A DNA stretch of 16,606 nt from the NCBI GenBank assembly GCA_030835875.1, contig JAURQY010000067.1:1-16606 (forward strand), given 5' to 3'. Numbering within the stretch: position 1 is the first letter of the stretch; every line of letters begins with the position of its first letter. The notes beneath the pieces are model-generated. The model saw only the letters and a program-made list of their open reading frames with translations, was not told where the DNA came from and ran no database searches. The stretch is from Nitriliruptorales bacterium. Lineage in GTDB: Bacteria; Actinomycetota; Nitriliruptoria; Nitriliruptorales; Nitriliruptoraceae. Both the position numbers and the translations under genes were made by a program. This document shows positions 1 through 9,534 of the stretch, piece after piece.

Positions 1-116
1 AACCCCTCGCCGAGGTGGGCGTAGTAGCCGTTGATCTCGCGCGCCCGCTTCGCAGCGAGATGCACGAGATGGAAGGTCGAGTCGACCTTCGAGCGCAGGA
101 CGTCGAACTCAGCGAT
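1..116 (-). CDS. rpoZ: DNA-directed RNA polymerase omega subunit, N-terminal part
   Basis: Omega is the small RNA polymerase subunit that helps fold and assemble beta-prime. Only the first 38 codons are present; the gene runs off the left edge. The translated frame contains KVDSTFHLVHLAAKRAREIN followed by GYYAHLGEG, which matches the conserved omega N-terminus (K-V-[DE]-S/N-[KR]-[YF]-x-L-V...AAKRARQIN). The start is odd. The frame has no ATG, GTG or TTG between it and the end of gmk, back to at least position 200. A GGAGG at 128-124 sits 7 bases before an ATC codon at 116-114, so I place the start there. The first later in-frame candidate, GTG at 65-63, would remove conserved residues. It follows gmk by 55 bases, in the usual mihF-gmk-rpoZ order. 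Gene identity is secure; the start codon is an inference and could reflect a single-base sequencing error. Confidence 0.85.
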   Translation of the reverse strand, partial: MAEFDVLRSKVDSTFHLVHLAAKRAREINGYYAHLGEG

Positions 117-140
117 GGGAGTGCCTCCGGGCGGGGTCCG

Positions 141-192
141 CGAGCACGCGGCTTGGGGAGGATAGCCCTCCTCAGAGCCCGCTGCGTGCTCG
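141..192 (-). repeat. Stem-loop spanning the gmk stop codon, upstream of rpoZ
   Basis: A perfect 9-bp inverted repeat (CGAGCACGC at 141-149, GCGTGCTCG at 184-192) encloses a further GC pair step (151-152 with 181-182) and an inner 5-bp stem, GGAGG at 157-161 with CCTCC at 167-171, closing a 5-base loop. In the minus-strand transcript it covers the last gmk codons and the stop, and it ends about 12 bases before the rpoZ Shine-Dalgarno. There is no T-rich tract after it, so it is not a classical intrinsic terminator. It could set gmk versus rpoZ mRNA levels by processing or stability. The inverted repeat is read directly; any function is inference. Confidence 0.5.
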
Positions 193-744
193 TGCGATGA
201 CCTCGGCCACCTCTGCAGTGCAGCGATCGAGGTCGGCGTTGACCACGACATGGTCGAACGCGTCACGGGCGGCCATCTCGCCGCGAGCGACCTCCAGCCG
301 AGCCTGGATCTTGGCCTCGTCCTCCGTTCCGCGGTCACGGAGCCGACGTTCGAGCTCCTCGAAGGCCGGCGGGACGAGGAAGATCAGGAGCGCCTCGGGC
401 AGACGGGCACGCACCTGCAGCGCCCCCTGCACCTCGATCTCGAGCAGGACGGTCCTGCCGCTCGCCACGGCCGCGTCCAGCGGTGCCCGCGGGGTCCCGT
501 AGCGGTTCCCGGCGTACTCGGCCCACTCGAGCAGCGCGTCCGTCGCGATCATGCGGTCGAAGGTCGCGTCGTCGATGAATTGGTAGGCGACCCCGTCGCG
601 CTCACCTGGCCGAGGCTCCCGCGTGGTCACGGAGACGGACGTCTCGAGCCCCTCGAGGAGTCCGTGCAGCCCCGCGTGCACGCTCCCCTTCCCCACGCCC
701 GAGGGCCCGGAGATGACGACGACCAGGCCGCGATCCTCGGTCAC
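172..744 (-). CDS. gmk: Guanylate kinase
   Basis: Cytosolic enzyme that phosphorylates GMP (and dGMP) to GDP using ATP, an essential step in GTP supply and GMP salvage. The 190-residue product is the normal family length. It carries the P-loop GPSGVGKGS at residues 13-21, the GMP-binding segment TTREPRPGERDGVAY at about 40-54, and the downstream EIEVQGALQ segment at about 102-110. The start is GTG at 744-742, which overlaps the mihF stop codon as GTGA. The open frame extends much further upstream, but that part is a shadow of mihF and has no kinase sequence. No strong Shine-Dalgarno precedes the GTG, so translation is probably coupled to mihF. The stop codon lies inside a large inverted repeat (141-192). 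Confidence 0.95.
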   Translation of the reverse strand: MTEDRGLVVVISGPSGVGKGSVHAGLHGLLEGLETSVSVTTREPRPGERDGVAYQFIDDATFDRMIATDALLEWAEYAGNRYGTPRAPLDAAVASGRTVLLEIEVQGALQVRARLPEALLIFLVPPAFEELERRLRDRGTEDEAKIQARLEVARGEMAARDAFDHVVVNADLDRCTAEVAEVIARARSGL

Positions 745-1070
745 GGGGAGGGCCGCCGACCCCAGCGACCGGCGAGCAGCGCGGCCCGCTGGTTCGGACC
801 GAGGCCGCGGAGGCGCCGGGATGGCGCGATGCCGCAGCTCGCGAGGATCGCCTCGACACCCCTGGGGCCGACACCGGGGAGGGATCCGAGCGCCTCGGTG
901 ACGCGCATCCCAGCGAGCGCGGGCTCCTCCATCGCCGCTGCGAGCAGGCCGGCGAGGTCCGCCTCGCCGCGACTCAGCCGCACCTTCCACTCGGCGCGCG
1001 CGCGGCGGGCGTCGATGGCGCTCCGGGAGGCACGCCTGCGTGCGTCGTCGTCGAGCGGTGGTACGCCCAC
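741..1070 (-). CDS. mihF: Integration host factor, actinobacterial type (mIHF)
   Basis: Nucleoid-associated DNA-bending protein specific to Actinobacteria. It has a long N-terminal helix and a helix-two-turn-helix-like DNA-binding core. The product shows the family N-terminus (PPLDDDARRRAS, aligned with PPLTPEQRAAAL in relatives), the RRARAEWK helix, the SLPGVGPRGVEAIL helix-hairpin motif and RRLRGLGPNQRAALL near the end. I start it at GTG 1070-1068: GGAGG lies at 1079-1075, and this start lines up VGVPPL with the usual MALPPL. An ATG six codons upstream (1088) has no Shine-Dalgarno but would suit a leaderless mRNA. The product is 109 or 115 residues. Its stop overlaps the gmk start (GTGA). 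In many actinobacteria mihF follows pyrF directly; here an inverted two-gene block separates them. Confidence 0.9.
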   Translation of the reverse strand: MGVPPLDDDARRRASRSAIDARRARAEWKVRLSRGEADLAGLLAAAMEEPALAGMRVTEALGSLPGVGPRGVEAILASCGIAPSRRLRGLGPNQRAALLAGRWGRRPSP

Positions 1071-1088
1071 GTCGCCTCCGGAGGTCAT

Positions 1089-1172
1089 GACGAGGCGGTG
1101 ACGGTAGTCCGGACGCGCGCCCCACGAGCACTACGGTGTCGTGGTCGGACGCGCGGGCAGTGGAGGGTGACG
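1089..1172. promoter_or_regulatory. Divergent intergenic region between mihF and nucleotidase-pyrE
   Basis: This 84-base gap must hold the promoters for both divergent units. It contains an imperfect inverted repeat at 1122-1144 (CCACGA paired with TCGTGG, then a one-base bulge, then CAC/GTG closing TACG). In plus-strand RNA this is a C(UACG)G tetraloop, a very stable UNCG type. The 10-mer CGGACGCGCG occurs in direct orientation on either side, at 1110-1119 and 1146-1155, nearly symmetrically about the repeat. Weak TAnnnT -10-like hexamers are TACGGT (1132-1137, plus) and TACCGT (1106-1101, minus); neither has a convincing -35. The repeats are seen directly; a role as operator or promoter is inferred from position. 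Confidence 0.4.
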
Positions 1173-1790
1173 ATGACGGGCCTCGTCCTCGGCGTCGACC
1201 TCGACGGTGTGTGTGCGGACTATGAGTCCGCGCTCCGTGGGTCCATCGCCGCACGCCGCGGCGTCGACCCAGCGACGCTCCCCGCGCAGGAGACGACCGG
1301 ACACTTCGCCGAGTGGGGGCTGTCGGCCGAAGGCTTCCGTGAGGCGCACCGTGTCGCGGTGACCGACGACCGCATCTTCCGGACGATGCAGCCCTACCCG
1401 GGCGTGGCCGAGGCGCTGTGGCGACTCTCGGACGCCGGGGTGTGGATCCGCATCATCACGCACCGGCTCCTCTTCAACGGTCTGCATGAGGCGAGTGCCG
1501 CCGACACGGCCGTCTGGCTCGACCAGCACGACATCCCCTACCGCGACCTGTGCTTCATCGGCGACAAGGCGACCGTCGGTGCCGACCTCTACATCGATGA
1601 CAGCCCGCACAACATCGAGGCGCTGCGCCGCGCTGGGCGGACGGCGATCGTGTTCGACCAGCGCTACAACCGCCATCTCGACGGCCCGCGCGTGCGCAGC
1701 TGGGAGGAGATCGAGCCGCTGGTGATCGATCATCTCGACGGTGACCCGGCGCGCGCGAGCGCGGACGATGCGGAGGACCTCGGTGGCTGA
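1173..1790 (+). CDS. 5'-nucleotidase of the HAD superfamily, NT5C (5'(3')-deoxyribonucleotidase) type
   Basis: Probably a cytosolic phosphatase acting on (deoxy)pyrimidine nucleoside monophosphates; the exact substrate cannot be read from sequence. The 205-residue product has the HAD nucleophile motif DLDGVCADYES at residues 9-19 (nucleophile D9, acid/base D11), motif II IITHR at about 94-98, and the late acidic motif IDDSPHNIEALRRAG with an upstream GDKATVGADLY. These match NT5C proteins (DxDGVLADFE ... DDSPxN). The ATG at 1173 is chosen because GGAGG at 1162-1166 lies 6 bases before it; a GTG at 1167 would touch the Shine-Dalgarno. Its last 8 bases overlap the pyrE start, so the two are co-translated. 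Pairing a nucleotidase with pyrE suggests pyrimidine pool control, but this is inference. It could also be annotated only as a HAD family protein. Confidence 0.8.
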   Translation: MTGLVLGVDLDGVCADYESALRGSIAARRGVDPATLPAQETTGHFAEWGLSAEGFREAHRVAVTDDRIFRTMQPYPGVAEALWRLSDAGVWIRIITHRLLFNGLHEASAADTAVWLDQHDIPYRDLCFIGDKATVGADLYIDDSPHNIEALRRAGRTAIVFDQRYNRHLDGPRVRSWEEIEPLVIDHLDGDPARASADDAEDLGG

Positions 1791-2463
1791 GGGTGCACTC
1801 GACGCCGAGGGCGTCGCACGGCTCGTCGACGTGCTGATCGACGCGGAGGCGCTGCGGTTCGGCGATCTGATCACGAAGTCGGGGCGGCCGACGCCCTACT
1901 TCGTCAACTTCGGACAGGTGCGCACCGGTCCGCAGCTCGCTGCGCTGGCCGCGTGCTACGCGGACGGTGTCGCGCGCATCTTCGGCGACGGCGTCGACGT
2001 CCTCTTCGGCCCTGCGTACAAGGGCATCCCGCTCGCCGTCGCGACCTCGCTCGCCCTCGAGCGACGCGGTATCTCCGTGGGCTTCGCGTTCGATCGCAAG
2101 GAGGCCAAGGACCACGGCGAGGGTGGCACGATCGTCGGCATGCAGCCGTCGGCCGGCGACCGCGTCGTCATCCTCGAGGACGTGACGACCGCCGGCACAT
2201 CGCTCGACGCGTCCATCCCGCTGCTGCGCGCCACCGCCGGTGTCGAGGTCGTCGGCGTCCTCGTCGGCGTCGACCGCCTCGAGCACGCTGCCGAACCGAC
2301 CGAGACGGCCCTCGACGGAGTCGGCCGTCGGTACGGCGTCCGTGTCGCAGCGCTCGCGACCATCGAGGACGTCGCCGAGAGGCTCATCGGGCGCACCATC
2401 GATGCGGACGACGTCGCCCGCATCCGCGCGCATCTCGAGCGCTACGGGGTCCGCACCGCGTGA
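1783..2463 (+). CDS. pyrE: Orotate phosphoribosyltransferase
   Basis: Joins orotate and PRPP to give orotidine 5'-monophosphate, the fifth step of UMP synthesis. The 226-residue protein is a type I phosphoribosyltransferase. It has GRPTPYFVNFG near the N-terminus, GPAYKGIPLA at about 76-85, the flexible catalytic loop RKEAKDHGEGG at 105-115, and the 13-residue PRPP-binding motif VVILEDVTTAGTS at 128-140 with both acidic residues. The start is GTG at 1783, because GGAGG at 1772-1776 lies 6 bases upstream; this overlaps the nucleotidase stop by 8 bases. An upstream in-frame ATG (1768) has no such site. It is the only de novo pyrimidine gene outside the leftward operon. It converges on pyrF with 25 bases between stop codons, and no PyrR-binding loop was found upstream of its unit. 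Confidence 0.96.
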   Translation: MAEGALDAEGVARLVDVLIDAEALRFGDLITKSGRPTPYFVNFGQVRTGPQLAALAACYADGVARIFGDGVDVLFGPAYKGIPLAVATSLALERRGISVGFAFDRKEAKDHGEGGTIVGMQPSAGDRVVILEDVTTAGTSLDASIPLLRATAGVEVVGVLVGVDRLEHAAEPTETALDGVGRRYGVRVAALATIEDVAERLIGRTIDADDVARIRAHLERYGVRTA

Positions 2464-2475
2464 GCGGTACCGCGG
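2451..2475. repeat. Small inverted repeats between convergent pyrE and pyrF
   Basis: The 3' end of pyrE and the 25-base gap to pyrF hold ACCGC (2455-2459) paired with GCGGT (2464-2468) around a GTGA loop, plus an outer CCGC/GCGG step (2451-2454 with 2472-2475). A perfect 10-base palindrome, GCGGTACCGC, lies at 2464-2473. Position suggests a bidirectional transcription end point, but neither side has a T-run, so this is at best a weak terminator candidate. Confidence 0.3.
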
Positions 2476-2488
2476 GCGAACCCGACGA

Positions 2489-3208
2489 TCAGCGCAGCGT
2501 CGCGACGATCGTCCGGACGGCGGCGACGGGGTCGTCGGCGCGCGTGATCGGTCGGCCGACGACGAGCAGGTCGGCACCCGCGGTCACCGCGTCCCGGGCG
2601 GACATCGCCCGCGCGTGATCGTCGGTCCCCGCCGCCTCGGCGCGGATCCCGGGAGTGACGACGAGCGGCTCGACGCCGACCGCTCCCCGGACGCGACCGA
2701 GATCGACTGGCGCGCACACCAGCCCGTCGACGCCGCTGTCGACCGCCATGGCGGCGAGCTGTGGGACCTGCACCTCGGCCGGCTCCATGCCCATCGCGGC
2801 GAGCTCGCCGTCCGAGGTGGAGGTCAGGACGGTGACGGCGAGCAGCCGGAGTCGCTCGTGCGGTGGTCGTCCTCCGACTGCCTCGGCCGCCGCGTCCGCC
2901 GCCGCGCTCAGCATGCGTGGGCCTCCAGACGCGTGGACCGTCAGGAGGCCGACGTCGAGCGCGGCCGCGGAGGCGACGCTGCGGGTGACCGTCGTCGGGA
3001 TGTCGTGCAGCTTCAGGTCGAGGAACACGCGCCCGTGCTCGGCGATCGCCGCGACGGCGCGCGGCCCCTCCCGCGTGAAGAGCTCGAGTCCGACCTTGAA
3101 CCATCCGACCTGGCCCGCGAGCCGCCCGGCGAGGGCGACGGCACGGTCGAGGTCCTCGACGTCGAGCGCGACGGCGATGCGGCCCGCCGGACCATCCGGG
3201 ACGTTCAC
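2489..3208 (-). CDS. pyrF: Orotidine 5'-phosphate decarboxylase
   Basis: Decarboxylates OMP to UMP, the last step of the pathway. The 239-residue TIM-barrel protein has ALDVED at about 14-19, the lysine in FKVGLEL (K38), the catalytic DLKLHDIPTT at 64-73 with the D-x-K-x-x-D charge network (D64, K66, D69), a TSTSD segment after strand 5, VVTPGIR, and VVGRPIT near the end. These mark the bacterial type I family. The start is GTG at 3208-3206, with GGAGG at 3218-3214, and it overlaps the pyrD stop as GTGA. The longer frame upstream of this is a pyrD shadow. It is the last gene of the PyrR-controlled operon and converges on pyrE. Confidence 0.96.
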   Translation of the reverse strand: MNVPDGPAGRIAVALDVEDLDRAVALAGRLAGQVGWFKVGLELFTREGPRAVAAIAEHGRVFLDLKLHDIPTTVTRSVASAAALDVGLLTVHASGGPRMLSAAADAAAEAVGGRPPHERLRLLAVTVLTSTSDGELAAMGMEPAEVQVPQLAAMAVDSGVDGLVCAPVDLGRVRGAVGVEPLVVTPGIRAEAAGTDDHARAMSARDAVTAGADLLVVGRPITRADDPVAAVRTIVATLR

Positions 3209-4149
3209 GACGGCCTCCGGAGCGTCACCGCGCCGATGATGTCCTGCACGCTGGCGTGACCGTGCTCGGCGAGCCACGCGGCGAGACCATCGCGCAACGT
3301 CTCGGTCGCGAACGGATCCACGAACCCACCCGTCCCGACGGCGACCGCGCGAGCACCCGCACGCAGGAACTGCACGACGTCCTCGACGGTCCGCACACCT
3401 CCGCAGCCGACGATGGGCACATCGGGAAGCGCCGCGTGGACCTGGTGGACGACCCGGACGGCGACGGGACGGATCGCCGGGCCACTCAGCCCGCCGTAGG
3501 TGTTGGCGAGCTCCGCGACGCCCGTGACCGGATCGATCGCCATGCCGAGGACGGTGTTGATGAGGGTGAGCCCGTCCGCACCGGCCTCGACGACCGCTCT
3601 GGCGACCGCTACCACGTCGCTCGCGTCCGCACTGAGCTTCGCGAGCACCGGGACGTCCGCGACGAGCGCGACCGCTCGGATCACCTCGGCGGACGCGGTC
3701 GCGTCGAGCGCGAACACGAGCCCGCGATGCTCGACGTTCGGGCAGGAGAGGTTCACCTCGATCGCCTCGATGCCCTGCGCACCACGCAGCCGGCGGGCGA
3801 CATGGGCGAAGTCGTCGACCGTGTCACCCGCGATCGAGACGACCGTCGTCGCGCCATGATCGGCCAGCCATGGCAGGTCGTCGCGGAGCCAGGCATCGAC
3901 ACCCGGGTTCTGCAGCCCGATCGCGTTCAGCATCCCGGACGGTGTCTCGACCATGCGAGGTGTCGGGAGTCCCTTGCGGGGAGCTCTCGTCAATGACTTC
4001 ACGACGACCGCGCCGACACCGCTCACGTCGACGAAGCGATCCATCTCGCGTCCGGAGGCGAAGCAGCCGGACGCCGTCGCGATCGGATTGTCGAGAACGA
4101 GACCACCGATGTCCGTCGTGAGGTCGACGTCGCCCGCTCGCAGCGTCAT
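3205..4149 (-). CDS. pyrD: Dihydroorotate dehydrogenase, class 1B catalytic subunit
   Basis: Oxidises dihydroorotate to orotate with FMN. In class 1B, electrons pass through PyrK to NAD+. The 314-residue barrel has NPIATASGCF at 21-30, K51 in VVVKSLTRAPRKG, the asparagine-rich SGMLNAIGLQNPG at 71-83, the active-site loop NLSCPN at 133-138 with the class 1 catalytic base Cys136 (a serine in class 2), K171 in VLAKLS, INTV at 197-200, and FMN phosphate-binding GCGGVRT and AVGTGG segments. GLSGPAIRPVAVRVV is typical of class 1B. It starts at ATG 4149, overlapping the pyrK stop as ATGA, and overlaps pyrF as GTGA. The adjacent pyrK agrees with the class 1B call. It is cytosolic; no membrane anchor is seen. 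Confidence 0.96.
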   Translation of the reverse strand: MTLRAGDVDLTTDIGGLVLDNPIATASGCFASGREMDRFVDVSGVGAVVVKSLTRAPRKGLPTPRMVETPSGMLNAIGLQNPGVDAWLRDDLPWLADHGATTVVSIAGDTVDDFAHVARRLRGAQGIEAIEVNLSCPNVEHRGLVFALDATASAEVIRAVALVADVPVLAKLSADASDVVAVARAVVEAGADGLTLINTVLGMAIDPVTGVAELANTYGGLSGPAIRPVAVRVVHQVHAALPDVPIVGCGGVRTVEDVVQFLRAGARAVAVGTGGFVDPFATETLRDGLAAWLAEHGHASVQDIIGAVTLRRPS

Positions 4150-5086
4150 CGCACACCCCCGTCGGACCCGTCGACACCTCCGGGATCATTCACGACGCCG
4201 GCACCTGCGAGCTGCATCCCCTCGGCCGCATCGACCGCGGCATCGAGACCCATGCGGCGCCACTCGACGCGCGCGCCGTCCATCACGGGGCCATCGATGC
4301 AGGAGCGCCGCATCTGAACCTCGCCCGAGCGGTCACGGACCGGGATGACGCAGGTGAAGCAGATGCCGAGCCCACAGGCCATCCGCTCCTCGAGCGCGAC
4401 GCGGACCTCGATGCCGAGCCGCGCCCCGACGACGGAGACGGCGGCGAGCATCGCGTTCGGACCGCAGGCGTAGATGACGTCGGTCCCACCACGCTCGACC
4501 GCCTCGGCCATCACATCGGTGACTCGTCCACGCTGGCCCGCGCTCCCGTCGTCCGTCGTCGTCCGCAGCGAGTGTGCGATGCGCTTCGCCTCGAGGGAGT
4601 GCAACAGCGTGTCCTCCGTCGATGCGCCGACGATGAGGTCGACCCGGTGTCCGAGCGGGACGAGGACCTCGGTGAGGTAGTGCAGGGGTGCCGCGCCGTA
4701 ACCACCGCCGACGAGCAGGCAGCTGGCTGTGCGCTGTGGGAGCGGGAAGGCGCGCCCGAGCGGGCCGACGACGTCCAGGCGCTCCCCCGTGTGGACCTCC
4801 GCGAGCCAGGCGGAACCGACACCATCCGGTCCGACGACGATCTCGACGGTGCCCACCCCGCCGTCAGCGCTGTCCGCGGCGCGGGCGATCGACAGAGGAC
4901 GTCGGAGCAGCGTCCCGGGCGCCTCGACCGCGATCTCGAGGAATTGGCCGGGGCGGCAACGGGCCGCGAGGGCGGGCGCGGCGAGCACGAGCGTCACGTA
5001 CGGGCCGGAGCGGCGCCGGGCGACGACCTCGGCGACGACCTGGATCGGCCCGTCGCGGTCGATGCGACCCCTGACCGACACGTCGC

Positions 5087-5090
<4 letters not shown>
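4146..5090 (-). CDS. pyrK: Dihydroorotate dehydrogenase electron transfer subunit (FAD, [2Fe-2S])
   Basis: Partner of class 1B PyrD. It moves electrons from reduced FMN through a [2Fe-2S] centre and FAD to NAD+. The 314-residue product has a ferredoxin-reductase-like FAD domain (PGQFLEI, then RRPLSIAR at about 63-70), an NAD-binding segment LLVGGGYGAAPLHYL at 126-140, YACGP at 207-211, and a cluster domain with four cysteines, C239, C244, C247 and C264 (C-x4-C-x2-C-x16-C). It carries about 35 extra C-terminal residues after the cluster domain, rich in Ala, Gly and Asp and of no recognised family. The start is ATG 5090, overlapping the carB stop as ATGA. No Shine-Dalgarno precedes it, so it probably depends on coupling to carB. 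Confidence 0.94.
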
Positions 5091-8358
<3,268 letters not shown>

Positions 8359-8359
<1 letters not shown>

Positions 8360-9534
8360 CAGGCCACCTCCCCACGGACGTCGAGATCGAGGACCGACCG
8401 CGCGCGTCCTTCCCTGAACGCCTGCATCAGGGCGCCGAAGCGGTCGAAGAGGTAGTGGGCGTCGGAGGGGCCTGGCGCCGCTTCCGGGTGGTACTGCACG
8501 CTGAACGCGGGGATGTCGAGCGCGGCGAGCCCCTCGACGACGTCGTCGTTGAGGTTCACGTGGCTCACCTCGACCTCGCCATGCTCCGCCGTGCGGTAGC
8601 GGAGGTCGCCGGTCCGTTCACCGAGCGTCGTCGCATCGACGGCGAAGCCGTGGTTGTGGCTCGTGATCTCGACGACGCCCTCTCGCCGACGGAGCACGGG
8701 CTGGTTGATGCCCCGGTGGCCGAACGCGAGCTTGTACGTGGACGCTCCCAGGGCCCGACCGAGCAGCTGCGATCCGAGGCAGATGCCGAAGACCGGCACC
8801 TCGCCGAGGAGCGCACGCATCGTCGTGACGGCCGCGTCGACGGTCGCCGGATCACCCGGCCCGTTCGAGACGAACAGTCCGTCCGGCTCGAGGGCGCGGA
8901 CCTCCTCGGCGGTCGTCGTCGACGGCAGCAGGTGCACCTCAGCACCGAGCCCGACGAGCCCGCTGATCATCGACCGCTTCATCCCGAGGTCGAGCGCGGC
9001 GATCCGCAGGTGGGTCGGTCCGTCGGGGCGCACGACGCGTGGTGCGCGGACGCCGACCTCGCTCACGAGCTCGCGCCCCTCCATCGACGGGCTCTCTCGC
9101 ACGAGGGCGAGCAGCGCGTCGACGTCGAGCACCTCGCTCGAGAGCCCGGCACGCATCGACCCGTGCTCGCGCAGGCGCCGCGTCAGCCGCCGGGTGTCGA
9201 CGTCCTCGATCGCGACGACGCCGGCCTCACGCAGCGCGTCGGGCAGGCTCCCCTGGGAGCGCCAGGACGACGGACGGTGCGCCATCTCCCGGACCACGAA
9301 GCCGGCCACCTGGATCGCGTCCGACTCCGCATGGTCGGGATGCATCCCGTAGTTGCCCACGTGTGCGGCTGTCATCGCGACGAGCTGTCCGCGGTAGGAC
9401 GGGTCGGTGAGCACCTCCTGGTAGCCGGTCATCCCCGTGTTGAAGACGGCCTCGCCGAGGACCGTCCCCTTCGCACCGACACTGCGGCCGCAGAAGGCCG
9501 TCCCGTCCTCGAGCACGAGCAGAGCATCAGACAT
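8359..9534 (-). CDS. carA: Carbamoyl-phosphate synthase, small (glutaminase) subunit
   Basis: Hydrolyses glutamine and channels ammonia to CarB. The 391-residue product has the CarA-specific N-terminal domain (VFNTGMTGYQEVLTDPSY at 30-47) and a class I glutamine amidotransferase domain with SNGPGDP at 223-229, the nucleophile Cys252 in GICLGSQLLG, GHRGINQPV at 272-280, and His349-Pro-Glu351 to complete the triad. The residue two after CysLeuGly is Ser rather than the His of the E. coli enzyme; a non-His residue there is usual for actinobacterial CarA, as far as I recall. Start ATG 9534 has GGAGG at 9545-9541 and overlaps the pyrC stop by 8 bases. Confidence 0.97.

Noticed and set aside
1158..1166. 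Possible second PyrR-binding loop upstream of nucleotidase-pyrE
   Set aside because: The sequence CAGTGGAGG resembles the loop but breaks the CNGNGA rule and has no pairing arms; it is simply the nucleotidase Shine-Dalgarno region.
745..1254. N-terminal extension of the gmk frame up to 1254
   Set aside because: The extension overlaps mihF in another frame, is low-complexity Arg/Pro-rich, and gmk begins naturally at the GTG overlapping the mihF stop.
2464..2488. Strong bidirectional terminator between pyrE and pyrF
   Set aside because: Short inverted repeats exist but no T-run on either strand, so it is listed only as a weak repeat.
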